Assembly (NCBI RefSeq): GCF_001438705.1
Contig: NZ_JQBP01000003.1
Span: 158,610-222,609, forward strand
DNA length: 64,000 nt
Origin: Weissella kandleri
GTDB lineage: Bacteria; Bacillota; Bacilli; Lactobacillales; Lactobacillaceae
Reading direction: 5' to 3'
The notes under the pieces are model-generated. The model had not been told where the DNA came from and did not search any database. It saw only the letters and a program-made list of their open reading frames with translations. Below are positions 1-7,480 of this stretch, one piece after another. The translations under genes and the position numbers were made by a program. Positions within the stretch are counted from its first letter, which is position 1. Every line of letters starts with the position of its first letter.

Positions 1-638
1 GCCAACGTTGGATAATGTACTAACAACACCTCAACCCCTTCAGCTGCTAATTGATTCGCCATGGCACCTAAGAGGTAAGTTTTCCCGACTCCGTAAGGCC
101 CTTGCAAATATAACCCCGGATGGAAAGCTTGCGGATCTTGAGTATACGCGTCAATGAATTGGGTGACAGCCAAAACTGCCCCCAACATACCAGCATCAGC
201 GTCCTGAAAATCACCCATCCGCGCCTTTTTCAACTCTTTAGGCATTCCCAAAACTTGAATCCGACTCGCCGCCTTTAATTTATCCTCACGTTGTTTAGTT
301 TGTGCGGTTTCATGATATTGAATTACCACCTGTTGATCAACAAACAATAATTCAGGATCATAGCCCGGATGTACATCCGAAAGGCCCTGTTGCGCTTTTT
401 GTTTTTGCAGATAATATTCATAAATCGTCGCTAAATCACGGTCAAAAATTTGGGTTGTCAATTCCGGCTGATATTTAGCAATGAAGGCTTGAATTTCAGT
501 ATCGCCCAACAAAATATCCCGGATTTTTTGAAATTCTGCACGCATCTGTGCACGTTGCCCAAAAACATTTTTTAAAGAGGCCCCCACATCTTTGGCCCCA
601 TTTTGTTGCTTTAACTTTAGTTTGTCCATTTCTGGCAT
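1..638 (-). CDS. dnaI: Primosomal protein DnaI (helicase loader), 3' end cut by window
   Basis: DnaI is the AAA+ loader that places the replicative helicase on DNA during initiation and restart. The visible 212 codons start at ATG 636-638, preceded by a GAGGG ribosome site. They carry a helical N-terminal domain of about 130 residues and then the ATPase core with a Walker A motif GPYGVGKT near residues 180-187. The rest of the ATPase domain lies off the left edge. No cysteine occurs in the visible part, so the zinc-binding motif known in Bacillus DnaI is not evident. The gene follows an unknown gene by 47 bp on the same strand. The usual upstream partner dnaB is not next to it. Family assignment is firm. 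Confidence 0.9.
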   Translation of the reverse strand, partial: MPEMDKLKLKQQNGAKDVGASLKNVFGQRAQMRAEFQKIRDILLGDTEIQAFIAKYQPELTTQIFDRDLATIYEYYLQKQKAQQGLSDVHPGYDPELLFVDQQVVIQYHETAQTKQREDKLKAASRIQVLGMPKELKKARMGDFQDADAGMLGAVLAVTQFIDAYTQDPQAFHPGLYLQGPYGVGKTYLLGAMANQLAAEGVEVLLVHYPTL

Positions 639-685
639 ATGCTTTCCCTCAATCATCTATTTTTTACACCCAACCAATTTCTACC

Positions 686-1186
686 TTAATGGGTCTGTCG
701 TAACTGGGCAAAGGCAAAGTCTTTCTGGCGTAAATGATGATAACTATTATCCCCAGCGAACGGCGCTAAGAAACGTTTGCGTTCTGGCTGAGCTAATATT
801 AAGTCCCTATTTTGACGCCAGGTGCTTAATAGAGCATATTCGAAACTATGCGGCACCTGTAATAACGCTTCATTTAACACCCCATCCTGCTGTTGCACCC
901 ACTGCTGCCAGCGTAAAATAAATGGATCCCGTTCATCATCATTTAACGTTACATATTCCCAATGCATTAACCCACGCAATTCAAATTCTGGTTTTTGTGT
1001 TTTCAAAATTTCATAACGCGTTCCACTCTGAAAAGGAGAATCGGTATTATTGGTCTTTTCAATTAACTGAAAATGTTTACTATCAGCCACATCGACAGCC
1101 AAAAACAAAGGCCGTGGTGCCTGTTTGGCTTGAATCATTTTTAATACTGCTTCGGTTCCATAGGTTGTATAAATATACTCACTCAT
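686..1186 (-). CDS. Conserved-looking hypothetical protein upstream of dnaI
   Basis: This 166-residue soluble protein is not one I recognise. It has no signal peptide, membrane segment or obvious catalytic motif, and is rich in Gln, Arg and aromatic residues towards the C-terminus. The start is supported by an AAAGGAGG ribosome site about 11 nt upstream of ATG 1186. It sits 47 bp before dnaI on the same strand with no terminator visible between them, so co-transcription is likely. In many relatives this position belongs to dnaB, but no DnaB/DnaD-type domain can be made out here. Real gene: likely. Function: unknown. Confidence 0.7.
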   Translation of the reverse strand: MSEYIYTTYGTEAVLKMIQAKQAPRPLFLAVDVADSKHFQLIEKTNNTDSPFQSGTRYEILKTQKPEFELRGLMHWEYVTLNDDERDPFILRWQQWVQQQDGVLNEALLQVPHSFEYALLSTWRQNRDLILAQPERKRFLAPFAGDNSYHHLRQKDFAFAQLRQTH

Positions 1187-1245
1187 TAAAAATGAATCCT
1201 CCTTTATAACTCAAGCTATTACTATTTTTCATCTTTTATTATACG

Positions 1246-2046
1246 CTATTTTGTCTGACTTAAGATGACAAGCATCGCAATCGAATTATTTAAACAATGT
1301 AATAGCATTGAATACTGCAGTTGCCGCGTTCGGTGGTAAACATAAGCAAATACCAAACCAGTTAACGTGTACTGCAGAAGAGCGGTCCACTGAAAAGTTT
1401 GTAAGAACACATGAAAACAACCAAATAAGAGCGCCGATAGCCACAAGTTTAAATGCCAACGGGTCTGTTGACCGAAGTAATTCATCACAACGCCGCGGAA
1501 AATGGCTTCTTCCAAAAGCGGGGCTAAAATAACAGCCATGAAAATTGTCATACTTTGCAACATAAGACCAGAGTGGGCCATTTGTTCTAATTGCTGTTGA
1601 TTGGCTGCTGTAGTCTGATGATGTTGCACCAAGCGTTCCAAGATTACAACGAGCATCCCGCCCAGCAGATTTAACCCATATCCTTTTAAAATCCACCAGC
1701 TTCGGGTCGCCTCCAAATGATACCAGCCCGTATCAGGGGCTTGGAGTTTAATGCCACGCCACATCACCCGCATTGTTCCATATAAAAGACCACTCATGAC
1801 TAATAACATCAACACAATCGTCAACCAGCTATCAGGGCGGATATGGCTAAAATACATCACAAACGGTGTACTTGATCCAACTTTGAATGCCATCCATCCC
1901 GCAAATTTATGCAACAAATATGGTACACCCTGCGCCGTGAGAATCCCAACATTTTGAATAATGGCATCCATTAATATACCAAAACACAAATAACCAATTC
2001 CTACTAATACAATCAACGAAGTCTGTTTACTTTTACTTTTCATCAA
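1246..2046 (-). CDS. CPBP-family intramembrane metalloprotease (CAAX protease-like)
   Basis: This is a 266-residue polytopic membrane protein of the CPBP (ABI) family, glutamic-type intramembrane proteases related to eukaryotic Rce1. In lactic acid bacteria these are often linked to bacteriocin self-immunity or protein maturation. The family motifs are present: EEAIFR at residues 179-184, FH at 211-212, and a late His250 with Asn253. Several hydrophobic stretches flank them (about residues 10-30, 72-92, 122-138, 163-178, 200-215, 222-238). It overlaps the small membrane gene upstream by 14 nt, suggesting translational coupling. No bacteriocin gene is visible nearby, so its substrate is unknown. 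Confidence 0.85.
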   Translation of the reverse strand: MMKSKSKQTSLIVLVGIGYLCFGILMDAIIQNVGILTAQGVPYLLHKFAGWMAFKVGSSTPFVMYFSHIRPDSWLTIVLMLLVMSGLLYGTMRVMWRGIKLQAPDTGWYHLEATRSWWILKGYGLNLLGGMLVVILERLVQHHQTTAANQQQLEQMAHSGLMLQSMTIFMAVILAPLLEEAIFRGVVMNYFGQQTRWHLNLWLSALLFGCFHVFLQTFQWTALLQYTLTGLVFAYVYHRTRQLQYSMLLHCLNNSIAMLVILSQTK

Positions 2047-2251
2047 CTGACTCCTGCTTTTTTTGCCTTGTTTTCTCTGACCAAACGGTTAACCGAGTCA
2101 TGCCAATTGATAGAAGTACAAATAAAATAATATCGCCAATAATTAAAATCCAGTTATCCCATTGCAAACTACCAACTAATACATTCCAACTAATTAAAAT
2201 TAAAAAGCACCCAATGGCGCCCAAGAAAGTACTAAATCGATGCATCATCAA
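2033..2251 (-). CDS. Small two-helix membrane protein
   Basis: This 72-residue protein has two predicted membrane helices (about residues 8-28 and 34-53) followed by a charged Lys/Glu-rich C-terminal tail. It overlaps the end of the HAD phosphatase gene upstream by 20 nt and the start of the CPBP protease gene downstream by 14 nt, so the three genes probably form one translationally coupled unit. There are three consecutive ATG codons at the start and the exact one cannot be chosen. I do not recognise the family. The tight overlaps on both sides support it being a real gene. Confidence 0.65.
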   Translation of the reverse strand: MMMHRFSTFLGAIGCFLILISWNVLVGSLQWDNWILIIGDIILFVLLSIGMTRLTVWSEKTRQKKQESVDEK

Positions 2252-3086
2252 CCCCTTTTAAAACATACTTTTCTAAGGCCTCGGCCACAGCGCCGTGATT
2301 ATTATCATATTTCATCACCACATTAGCCATCTTTTTAACCTCTTCAATTCCATTGGCCACCGCAATACCTAGTCCCGCCGCCTCCAGCATCGCTAAATCA
2401 TTAGAATTATCACCAATTGCCATAACTTCAGACATATCCATTCCTAATTGTTCCGCTAATAATTGCGTTGCTGAACCTTTTTCCACCCCAGCTCGATTAA
2501 ATTCGACGTAACGACTTGAAGAATACGTGGCTTCAACCGCCTCTGAACCAACCGTAGTTAAGACTTGCGTCATAATTTGCTCACGCACGGCAGGCTCGGG
2601 ATGTTCAAAAATAACTTTCATAATTGGTTCCGCATTTGTCCAAAAATCAGCATTTGGGTACTCAATTTTTTGATATGGGACCGCCCGTTCACTCATATAC
2701 CGCCGATCTGTCACCGATAAATTATAAATGAACAAATGATTGACTGTGTAAATGTGTGCATCAATTTCTGAATTAACTTGAATCCCAGCCTCAAATATCT
2801 GGCTAGCCAACTGTGGATCGAGCGCACGCGTCAACAAAACTTTATTGCCAGCATTTTCAACAATAGCACCCCCGTTATAAGAGATAACATATTGGTCCTT
2901 TAAACCTTTCAAGCCTAATATTTCGAGTAGCGGTTGCACCGAATTAAAAGACCGCCCGGTATTTGGTACAAATTTAAACCCTTGGGCTACGGCTGCCTTA
3001 ATTGCTGCAACGTTTTTTTGATTCACCGTTCCATCATCATTTAATAAAGTTTCGTCTAAATCTGAGACAAACATCCGATAGGTCAT
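2232..3086 (-). CDS. Cof-type HAD-IIB sugar-phosphatase-like hydrolase
   Basis: This is a 284-residue member of the Cof/YidA group of HAD phosphatases, cytosolic enzymes that dephosphorylate sugar phosphates, flavin or pyridoxal phosphates. Motif I with the nucleophile is DLDETLL (residues 9-15), motif II is NTGR (42-45), the catalytic Lys is in VEKGSA (about 203), and motif IV is GDNSND (225-230). Length is normal for the family and all catalytic residues are intact. It is the first gene of a unit with the small membrane protein and the CPBP protease. A weak cre-like sequence lies about 70 bp upstream but is too degenerate to call. The substrate cannot be told from sequence. Confidence 0.88.
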   Translation of the reverse strand: MTYRMFVSDLDETLLNDDGTVNQKNVAAIKAAVAQGFKFVPNTGRSFNSVQPLLEILGLKGLKDQYVISYNGGAIVENAGNKVLLTRALDPQLASQIFEAGIQVNSEIDAHIYTVNHLFIYNLSVTDRRYMSERAVPYQKIEYPNADFWTNAEPIMKVIFEHPEPAVREQIMTQVLTTVGSEAVEATYSSSRYVEFNRAGVEKGSATQLLAEQLGMDMSEVMAIGDNSNDLAMLEAAGLGIAVANGIEEVKKMANVVMKYDNNHGAVAEALEKYVLKGVDDASI

Positions 3087-3264
3087 CTGATTCCTCCAAG
3101 AATACGTTTTCTTATATTATATCAAAATATTAAATTTTGAAGAAAAAAACTAAACGATTAAACGTTTACAGGTGCTTTACGAGCATTTGCAACGGGGTAA
3201 ACAATAACAATCCTGATTGTTTAAATTCAGCATTTTATAACATCAGTTTAATTCCCACACATCC

Positions 3265-4197
3265 TTACATCAGTGTCGTCAAATAACGCATAATTTTATC
3301 AGTATCAGCATTTTCCAATTCACGAATTACATGCAAGTAAGTCCGTTGCGTCGTATTCATATTTGAATGCCCTAACCTGCGTGCCACTGATCCAATCGAT
3401 ACTCCAGCATATAACAATAATGATGCATGCGTATGCCGCAATCCATGAATACTTATCTCGGGTATATCAGCTTTGCGACAATATTTTTCTAATCGATCAT
3501 TAGGCGTAGCATTATAGATTTTTTTACCCGGTGTTACAAAAATCGGCCATTCTTTGGGTTTACCATCAATCATTTTCGCAAATTGCATTGCAATTTGCCA
3601 ATCAATTGGTATTTTTCGCACTGACGCCGTATTCTTAGTCGGTGAAAAGCCACCTCCTTCAGCATTTTTATAATCCCAGGTCTTATTCACTGCAATAGTT
3701 AAGCGCGACAAGTCAAAATCATTGGGTGTTAGCGCCAACGCCTCACTAAAACGCAGCCCCGTTTTTGCAATCAAGAGTAAAAAATAATCCCAATTCAGTT
3801 CATCACCTAAATTTAATTGTGCTAGTAATTTGGTTAATTGTTGTTGATTTAAAAATTTTACTTTATGTTGTTGAGTTATCGTGCCCTTGATAACTACTTT
3901 CCTTGTTGGATCAACGGATAAATAACCCTCCTCTAAAGCATCCAAAACTGCTGTGCGTATTTGATGATGGAAATCTAAAACCGTCTGTTTTTCATGCGTA
4001 AGTGCATATTCATTTAAAATAGTTTGATATATCTGACGTGTTAACTGATTCATCATCAAATCTGGGGCTAACGCTTTTAGCGTTTTTTGTGTTTGAATAT
4101 ATTTATCATACGTAATTTGTCGAACCGCATCTTTTTTATATAACTCCATCCACTGCTGATAATAAGCATGAAAAGTTAAGCTTTTTTCTTGTGACAT
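3265..4197 (-). CDS. Tyrosine recombinase, type I restriction locus/phase-variation type
   Basis: This is a 310-residue tyrosine site-specific recombinase. It has an N-terminal SAM-like DNA-binding domain (about residues 8-95) and a catalytic domain with Arg149 (TGLRFSEA), Lys188 (SPTK), HGLRH at 251-255, His277 (LGHSN) and the nucleophile Tyr287. All catalytic residues are intact. Recombinases of this size beside hsd genes in Firmicutes typically invert hsdS target-recognition segments. Here it follows hsdR directly and no hsdS is present. The start is fixed by a GGAGGTGA ribosome site at 4203-4211. A phage or element integrase is the alternative, but no other element genes, tRNA or att repeats were seen. 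Confidence 0.85.
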   Translation of the reverse strand: MSQEKSLTFHAYYQQWMELYKKDAVRQITYDKYIQTQKTLKALAPDLMMNQLTRQIYQTILNEYALTHEKQTVLDFHHQIRTAVLDALEEGYLSVDPTRKVVIKGTITQQHKVKFLNQQQLTKLLAQLNLGDELNWDYFLLLIAKTGLRFSEALALTPNDFDLSRLTIAVNKTWDYKNAEGGGFSPTKNTASVRKIPIDWQIAMQFAKMIDGKPKEWPIFVTPGKKIYNATPNDRLEKYCRKADIPEISIHGLRHTHASLLLYAGVSIGSVARRLGHSNMNTTQRTYLHVIRELENADTDKIMRYLTTLM

Positions 4198-4216
4198 ACT
4201 TTGTCACCTCCATTAA

Positions 4217-4248
4217 AAAATAGTGTCACCAAAAAGGGACACTATTTT
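4217..4248 (-). terminator. Strong hairpin between hsdR and the recombinase
   Basis: An 11-bp perfect stem (AAAATAGTGTC with GACACTATTTT) surrounds a short A-rich loop, giving U-runs on both strands. It looks like a bidirectional rho-independent terminator after hsdR. It ends only about 6 nt before the recombinase ribosome site, leaving no room for a promoter, so it may instead act as an attenuator or cover the ribosome site. Confidence 0.65.
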
Positions 4249-4269
4249 CTTTAAGTTAATGGATTTTAT

Positions 4270-4297
4270 TAACAAAGTAGTAAATTATACTTTGTTA
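4270..4297. repeat. Perfect palindrome, 10-bp arms and 8-bp spacer, lox-like
   Basis: TAACAAAGTA and TACTTTGTTA form perfect 10-bp inverted arms around the 8-bp spacer GTAAATTA, 23 bp past the hsdR stop codon. The arm-spacer-arm layout is that of tyrosine-recombinase core sites, and it lies 73 bp upstream of such a recombinase. A simple mRNA hairpin at the hsdR 3' end is the alternative. No second full copy was noticed in the window. Confidence 0.5.
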
Positions 4298-4319
4298 CTT
4301 TCCAAAATATTTTGATGAA

Positions 4320-7286
4320 TTATTTCATAGATTTAAAAAGAGCAAGCAAAGATTCTTCAAAATCTGCCAATTCAAAGAAGCCTAAATCTAAACTGGCCTC
4401 TAACTCTTCCATTTTAGTTTTTAACTTCGGATTATCATTTAAAGAAACTCCTGGTAAGTATAAATAGTATGCTGAAATAATTTCATTCCCATTATAACCA
4501 TGGTTCGCTGACCAACGACGAATTTTTAATTCTTGACGATCTGATCGGACGCGCTTACGTTCCACCTGTAAAGAATTAGTATCAAAGTGTTGATGATAAA
4601 CGCCATCTTCAATCCTATCTACCACATCTAAAACTTCTAAACGGTCATCTTCATCCAAAGGTATGATATGATCTTCAATTGCTTTACGATTAGCTTGCGA
4701 ATTTTCATCCATGAAATTATTTAATAGCTCAACTAATTTATCATAGTCAATAATTTCATGATTATACAAATCAATAGCAATCTGAATTTCTGTTAAATCA
4801 ATGTGTGTGCCATCGGGCAACAACGCATTAGTATCATACAATCGCGCTTGCAACGCACTGAATTCAGCCTCATCTCTAATATCTAAGCCAATCTTATCCC
4901 CGGTCTCATTCCCTGACTCATCAACCACTGATACCGCTGAGCCAAACGTATAATCTTGTTGTACCAAACGCTGCACTTGCTGATTGACTTCTGCAGCCAA
5001 CGTTACAAACTGTGCCTGTTCAGTTTCCGACTTTGGAATTTGACTAAAATCATCGCCGGCGATTTCTTTCAAACGTTTAATCTTGGGGTTTAAATCCATA
5101 ATTTGACTACCCAATTTAGGCGCTAAAAGATTCTTGGAGAATAAATCTATTTTTTCTGTATCATCAGGAGTCTTTTTAGCATCGCCCAACGTATCATTAC
5201 CACCCTTAGTATAAATCACTAACGCATTTTGAACATTGTTCTCCATAACGTCACCTTTACGGAAAAATCGTACTTTTCCATGCGGCTTAGCGTTCCTATC
5301 AATCGTTCGATTAGTCCGGGACATCGCTTGAATTAGCATCCCTTCCTTCAACAACTTATCCATGTATATTGTATTTACATATTTAGAATCAAATCCCGTT
5401 AATAACTGATCCGACACAATTATTAAATCTAATCGTTGAGGTACATTAATTTCTTGTTCAGGTGTTAATTTTTTATTATATGGTTTCTTATGTGCGATGC
5501 GTTTTGTAATATCATTTAAATAATTACGTTCAGGATCTTTTGTTTCTACAAAATTAATCGTTCCATAAAATTTTGAATAATCTACCATTGCCTGCTTCAG
5601 AGCCAATTGTAGGTCTGAAGTTCCTTGTCCATTATCTTCATCGCGGGAATAACTAATCGCAACCCGCAATTCAGGAGCCATCTTCTTGAATAAATTATAA
5701 TATGCGACAACCGCTTGTTTTCCAGAAACCGCAAAAATTCCATGAAATTGATTGGGCTGTCTGATTCCCATCTCAATGGGTCCTGAATGATTTTTATGCC
5801 AATTATTAATAATATCTTGCACAACTGCTTGTCGATAAGGGAAAGACGAATAAACCGCTTTTTCTAATTCATCATCAGTCAAATCCGAATTATTAGCTTC
5901 GATTTCAGGCGTATAATACGTCACATCAAATCCTAATACATTTCCATCACCAATCGCATCCTTAATTGTATATTGATGCAAACGTTCTCCAAAAATGTCA
6001 TACGTTGAAATGTTTTTAGTCGTTTTAACTTCATTAACTTCATCACTATAAAAATTTGGCGTCCCTGTAAAACCAAACCAGGTTGTTTTTGGAAAAGCAG
6101 TTTTAATGCGCGTAACTGAATCTCCGCTAGCTGAACGATGTGCTTCATCCATCAAAATAACGAATCGTTCATCTGAAACCAGATTATCTTTGACAGCTCG
6201 ATCTAATCCTTGAATGGTAATTAAATAAATATTTGATATCCTTTGGTTTCGATTTAGTTCCCGCTTCAATTTATGCCCATCAACAACCTTAATTCTATCT
6301 TCAAAGGTCTTATAAGCAAACGATTTGAAATTTTCATAGGTTTGATTGACTAAGTCAACTCGGTCCACGATAAACAAAACATGGCGCACTTTAGGCATTG
6401 ATGCCAATAATTGAGCCACCTTAAAAGATGTTACCGTCTTACCTGAACCAGTAGTATGCCAAACATATCCCCCTTCTTTTTCAATGAAATTATTCATATC
6501 CATTTGGCGCATCCGATCTAAGATAGCACGGGTCGCTTGGATTTGGTAAGAACGCATGACCATCAAGTTATCATTAGCGGCATCTGGAATCATATTGACT
6601 GTCACTAATCGATGTAACGCTGGAATACCCATGACTTGGTGTATGAATTCCATTGCATCGGTCACATCTTGACCATTGTCATCACGCCAACCAAAAACAA
6701 AATCCTTATTATACGCACTGCTATTCTTAGGTCGGGCAAAATAATGTGCTGAATGCTGCGATATTACAAACATAACTTGAACAAATGAAAATAATCCGGT
6801 AAACATTCCATCACCATCATATTTTTGAAATTGTTCAAACGCATTCCATTGATTTTGAAGTGATTCATCTTTTTCTTCAATGTGGGCCACAGGAAGACCA
6901 TTAATTAACAGCATGATGTCAATCCGGCGCTTTTTACTTAGTGTAAAAGGTAATTCGTCAAACGTCACTTGATTCACAATCTCATAACGTGAACGCCCCC
7001 CGGCCACTTCATCACCATAAAAAATCGCTAATTCAAGCTTAGTCCCATCGTCTCGAATGAGCGGAATAGTCCCTACTCCGCCTGCACCAGCCATCATTAG
7101 TTGCGCATCATAGGGTGTCTTATTCTTATTTAGCTCTAATTTCACGCTTTCAAATTCAGCATCCGAAAGTGGAATCCCGTCTAGCCTACGTTCATTATTT
7201 TCATTCAAAATTTGTCGCCAATTATCATATAACATTTTAGCCGTCTTACCAGATAAATCTTCTCGATACTCCCAGCCCTCGGCCAT
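4320..7286 (-). CDS. hsdR: Type I restriction enzyme R subunit (HsdR), orphan, N-terminus doubtful
   Basis: HsdR is the translocating and cleaving subunit of type I restriction-modification complexes and needs HsdM and HsdS to act. The 988 residues contain a PD-(D/E)xK nuclease core (Asp123, then Glu137 and Lys139 in EEK), Walker A TGSGKT near 279-284, DEAH at 380-383 and a helicase domain 2 with LLTGFDS. Motor and nuclease look intact. The ATG at 7286 has no ribosome site, and family-like sequence (AEDKFEQAVITKL) continues in frame upstream to a TAA at 7344-7346 with no ATG, GTG or TTG between. The real start may therefore have been lost. No hsdM or hsdS lies in the window. Confidence 0.85.
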   Translation of the reverse strand: MAEGWEYREDLSGKTAKMLYDNWRQILNENNERRLDGIPLSDAEFESVKLELNKNKTPYDAQLMMAGAGGVGTIPLIRDDGTKLELAIFYGDEVAGGRSRYEIVNQVTFDELPFTLSKKRRIDIMLLINGLPVAHIEEKDESLQNQWNAFEQFQKYDGDGMFTGLFSFVQVMFVISQHSAHYFARPKNSSAYNKDFVFGWRDDNGQDVTDAMEFIHQVMGIPALHRLVTVNMIPDAANDNLMVMRSYQIQATRAILDRMRQMDMNNFIEKEGGYVWHTTGSGKTVTSFKVAQLLASMPKVRHVLFIVDRVDLVNQTYENFKSFAYKTFEDRIKVVDGHKLKRELNRNQRISNIYLITIQGLDRAVKDNLVSDERFVILMDEAHRSASGDSVTRIKTAFPKTTWFGFTGTPNFYSDEVNEVKTTKNISTYDIFGERLHQYTIKDAIGDGNVLGFDVTYYTPEIEANNSDLTDDELEKAVYSSFPYRQAVVQDIINNWHKNHSGPIEMGIRQPNQFHGIFAVSGKQAVVAYYNLFKKMAPELRVAISYSRDEDNGQGTSDLQLALKQAMVDYSKFYGTINFVETKDPERNYLNDITKRIAHKKPYNKKLTPEQEINVPQRLDLIIVSDQLLTGFDSKYVNTIYMDKLLKEGMLIQAMSRTNRTIDRNAKPHGKVRFFRKGDVMENNVQNALVIYTKGGNDTLGDAKKTPDDTEKIDLFSKNLLAPKLGSQIMDLNPKIKRLKEIAGDDFSQIPKSETEQAQFVTLAAEVNQQVQRLVQQDYTFGSAVSVVDESGNETGDKIGLDIRDEAEFSALQARLYDTNALLPDGTHIDLTEIQIAIDLYNHEIIDYDKLVELLNNFMDENSQANRKAIEDHIIPLDEDDRLEVLDVVDRIEDGVYHQHFDTNSLQVERKRVRSDRQELKIRRWSANHGYNGNEIISAYYLYLPGVSLNDNPKLKTKMEELEASLDLGFFELADFEESLLALFKSMK

Positions 7287-7438
7287 TAATTTAGTAATTA
7301 CCGCTTGTTCAAACTTGTCTTCTGCCAGCGTAAATGTGAAAAATTACAAGAGCGAGCCTTGCCGATAATTATAAAATATTTTTATTTTAGCCTATTTGTT
7401 GTTTCGTTTTTCATACGTTTAATTATTTCACAAATATA

Positions 7439-7470
7439 TAAAAAAATCATGATCAAAAAGGATCATGATT
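7439..7470 (-). terminator. Rho-independent terminator after the ABC exporter
   Basis: A perfect 10-bp stem, AATCATGATC with GATCATGATT, has a 6-nt loop. On the minus strand it is followed by a run of seven or more T. It sits 10 bp past the ABC exporter stop codon. Confidence 0.85.
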
Positions 7471-7480
7471 GTGTATATAT

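Noticed and set aside
592-1209. Overlapping plus-strand open frames opposite the gene at 686-1186 and the dnaI start
   Set aside because: They have no ribosome sites, have Cys/His-rich compositions typical of antisense frames, and conflict with well-supported minus-strand genes.
3155-3168. cre-like sequence ATTAAACGTTTACA upstream of the Cof-type HAD gene
   Set aside because: It differs from the consensus at the first two positions and has no clear promoter next to it, so it was not called.
3206-3221. Short inverted repeat AACAAT/ATTGTT after the recombinase gene
   Set aside because: The 6-bp A/T-rich stem has no T run and is too weak to call a terminator.
3087-3264. Possible hsdS remnant downstream of the recombinase
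   Set aside because: All three frames give only short stretches ending in stops, with no recognisable specificity-subunit motif.
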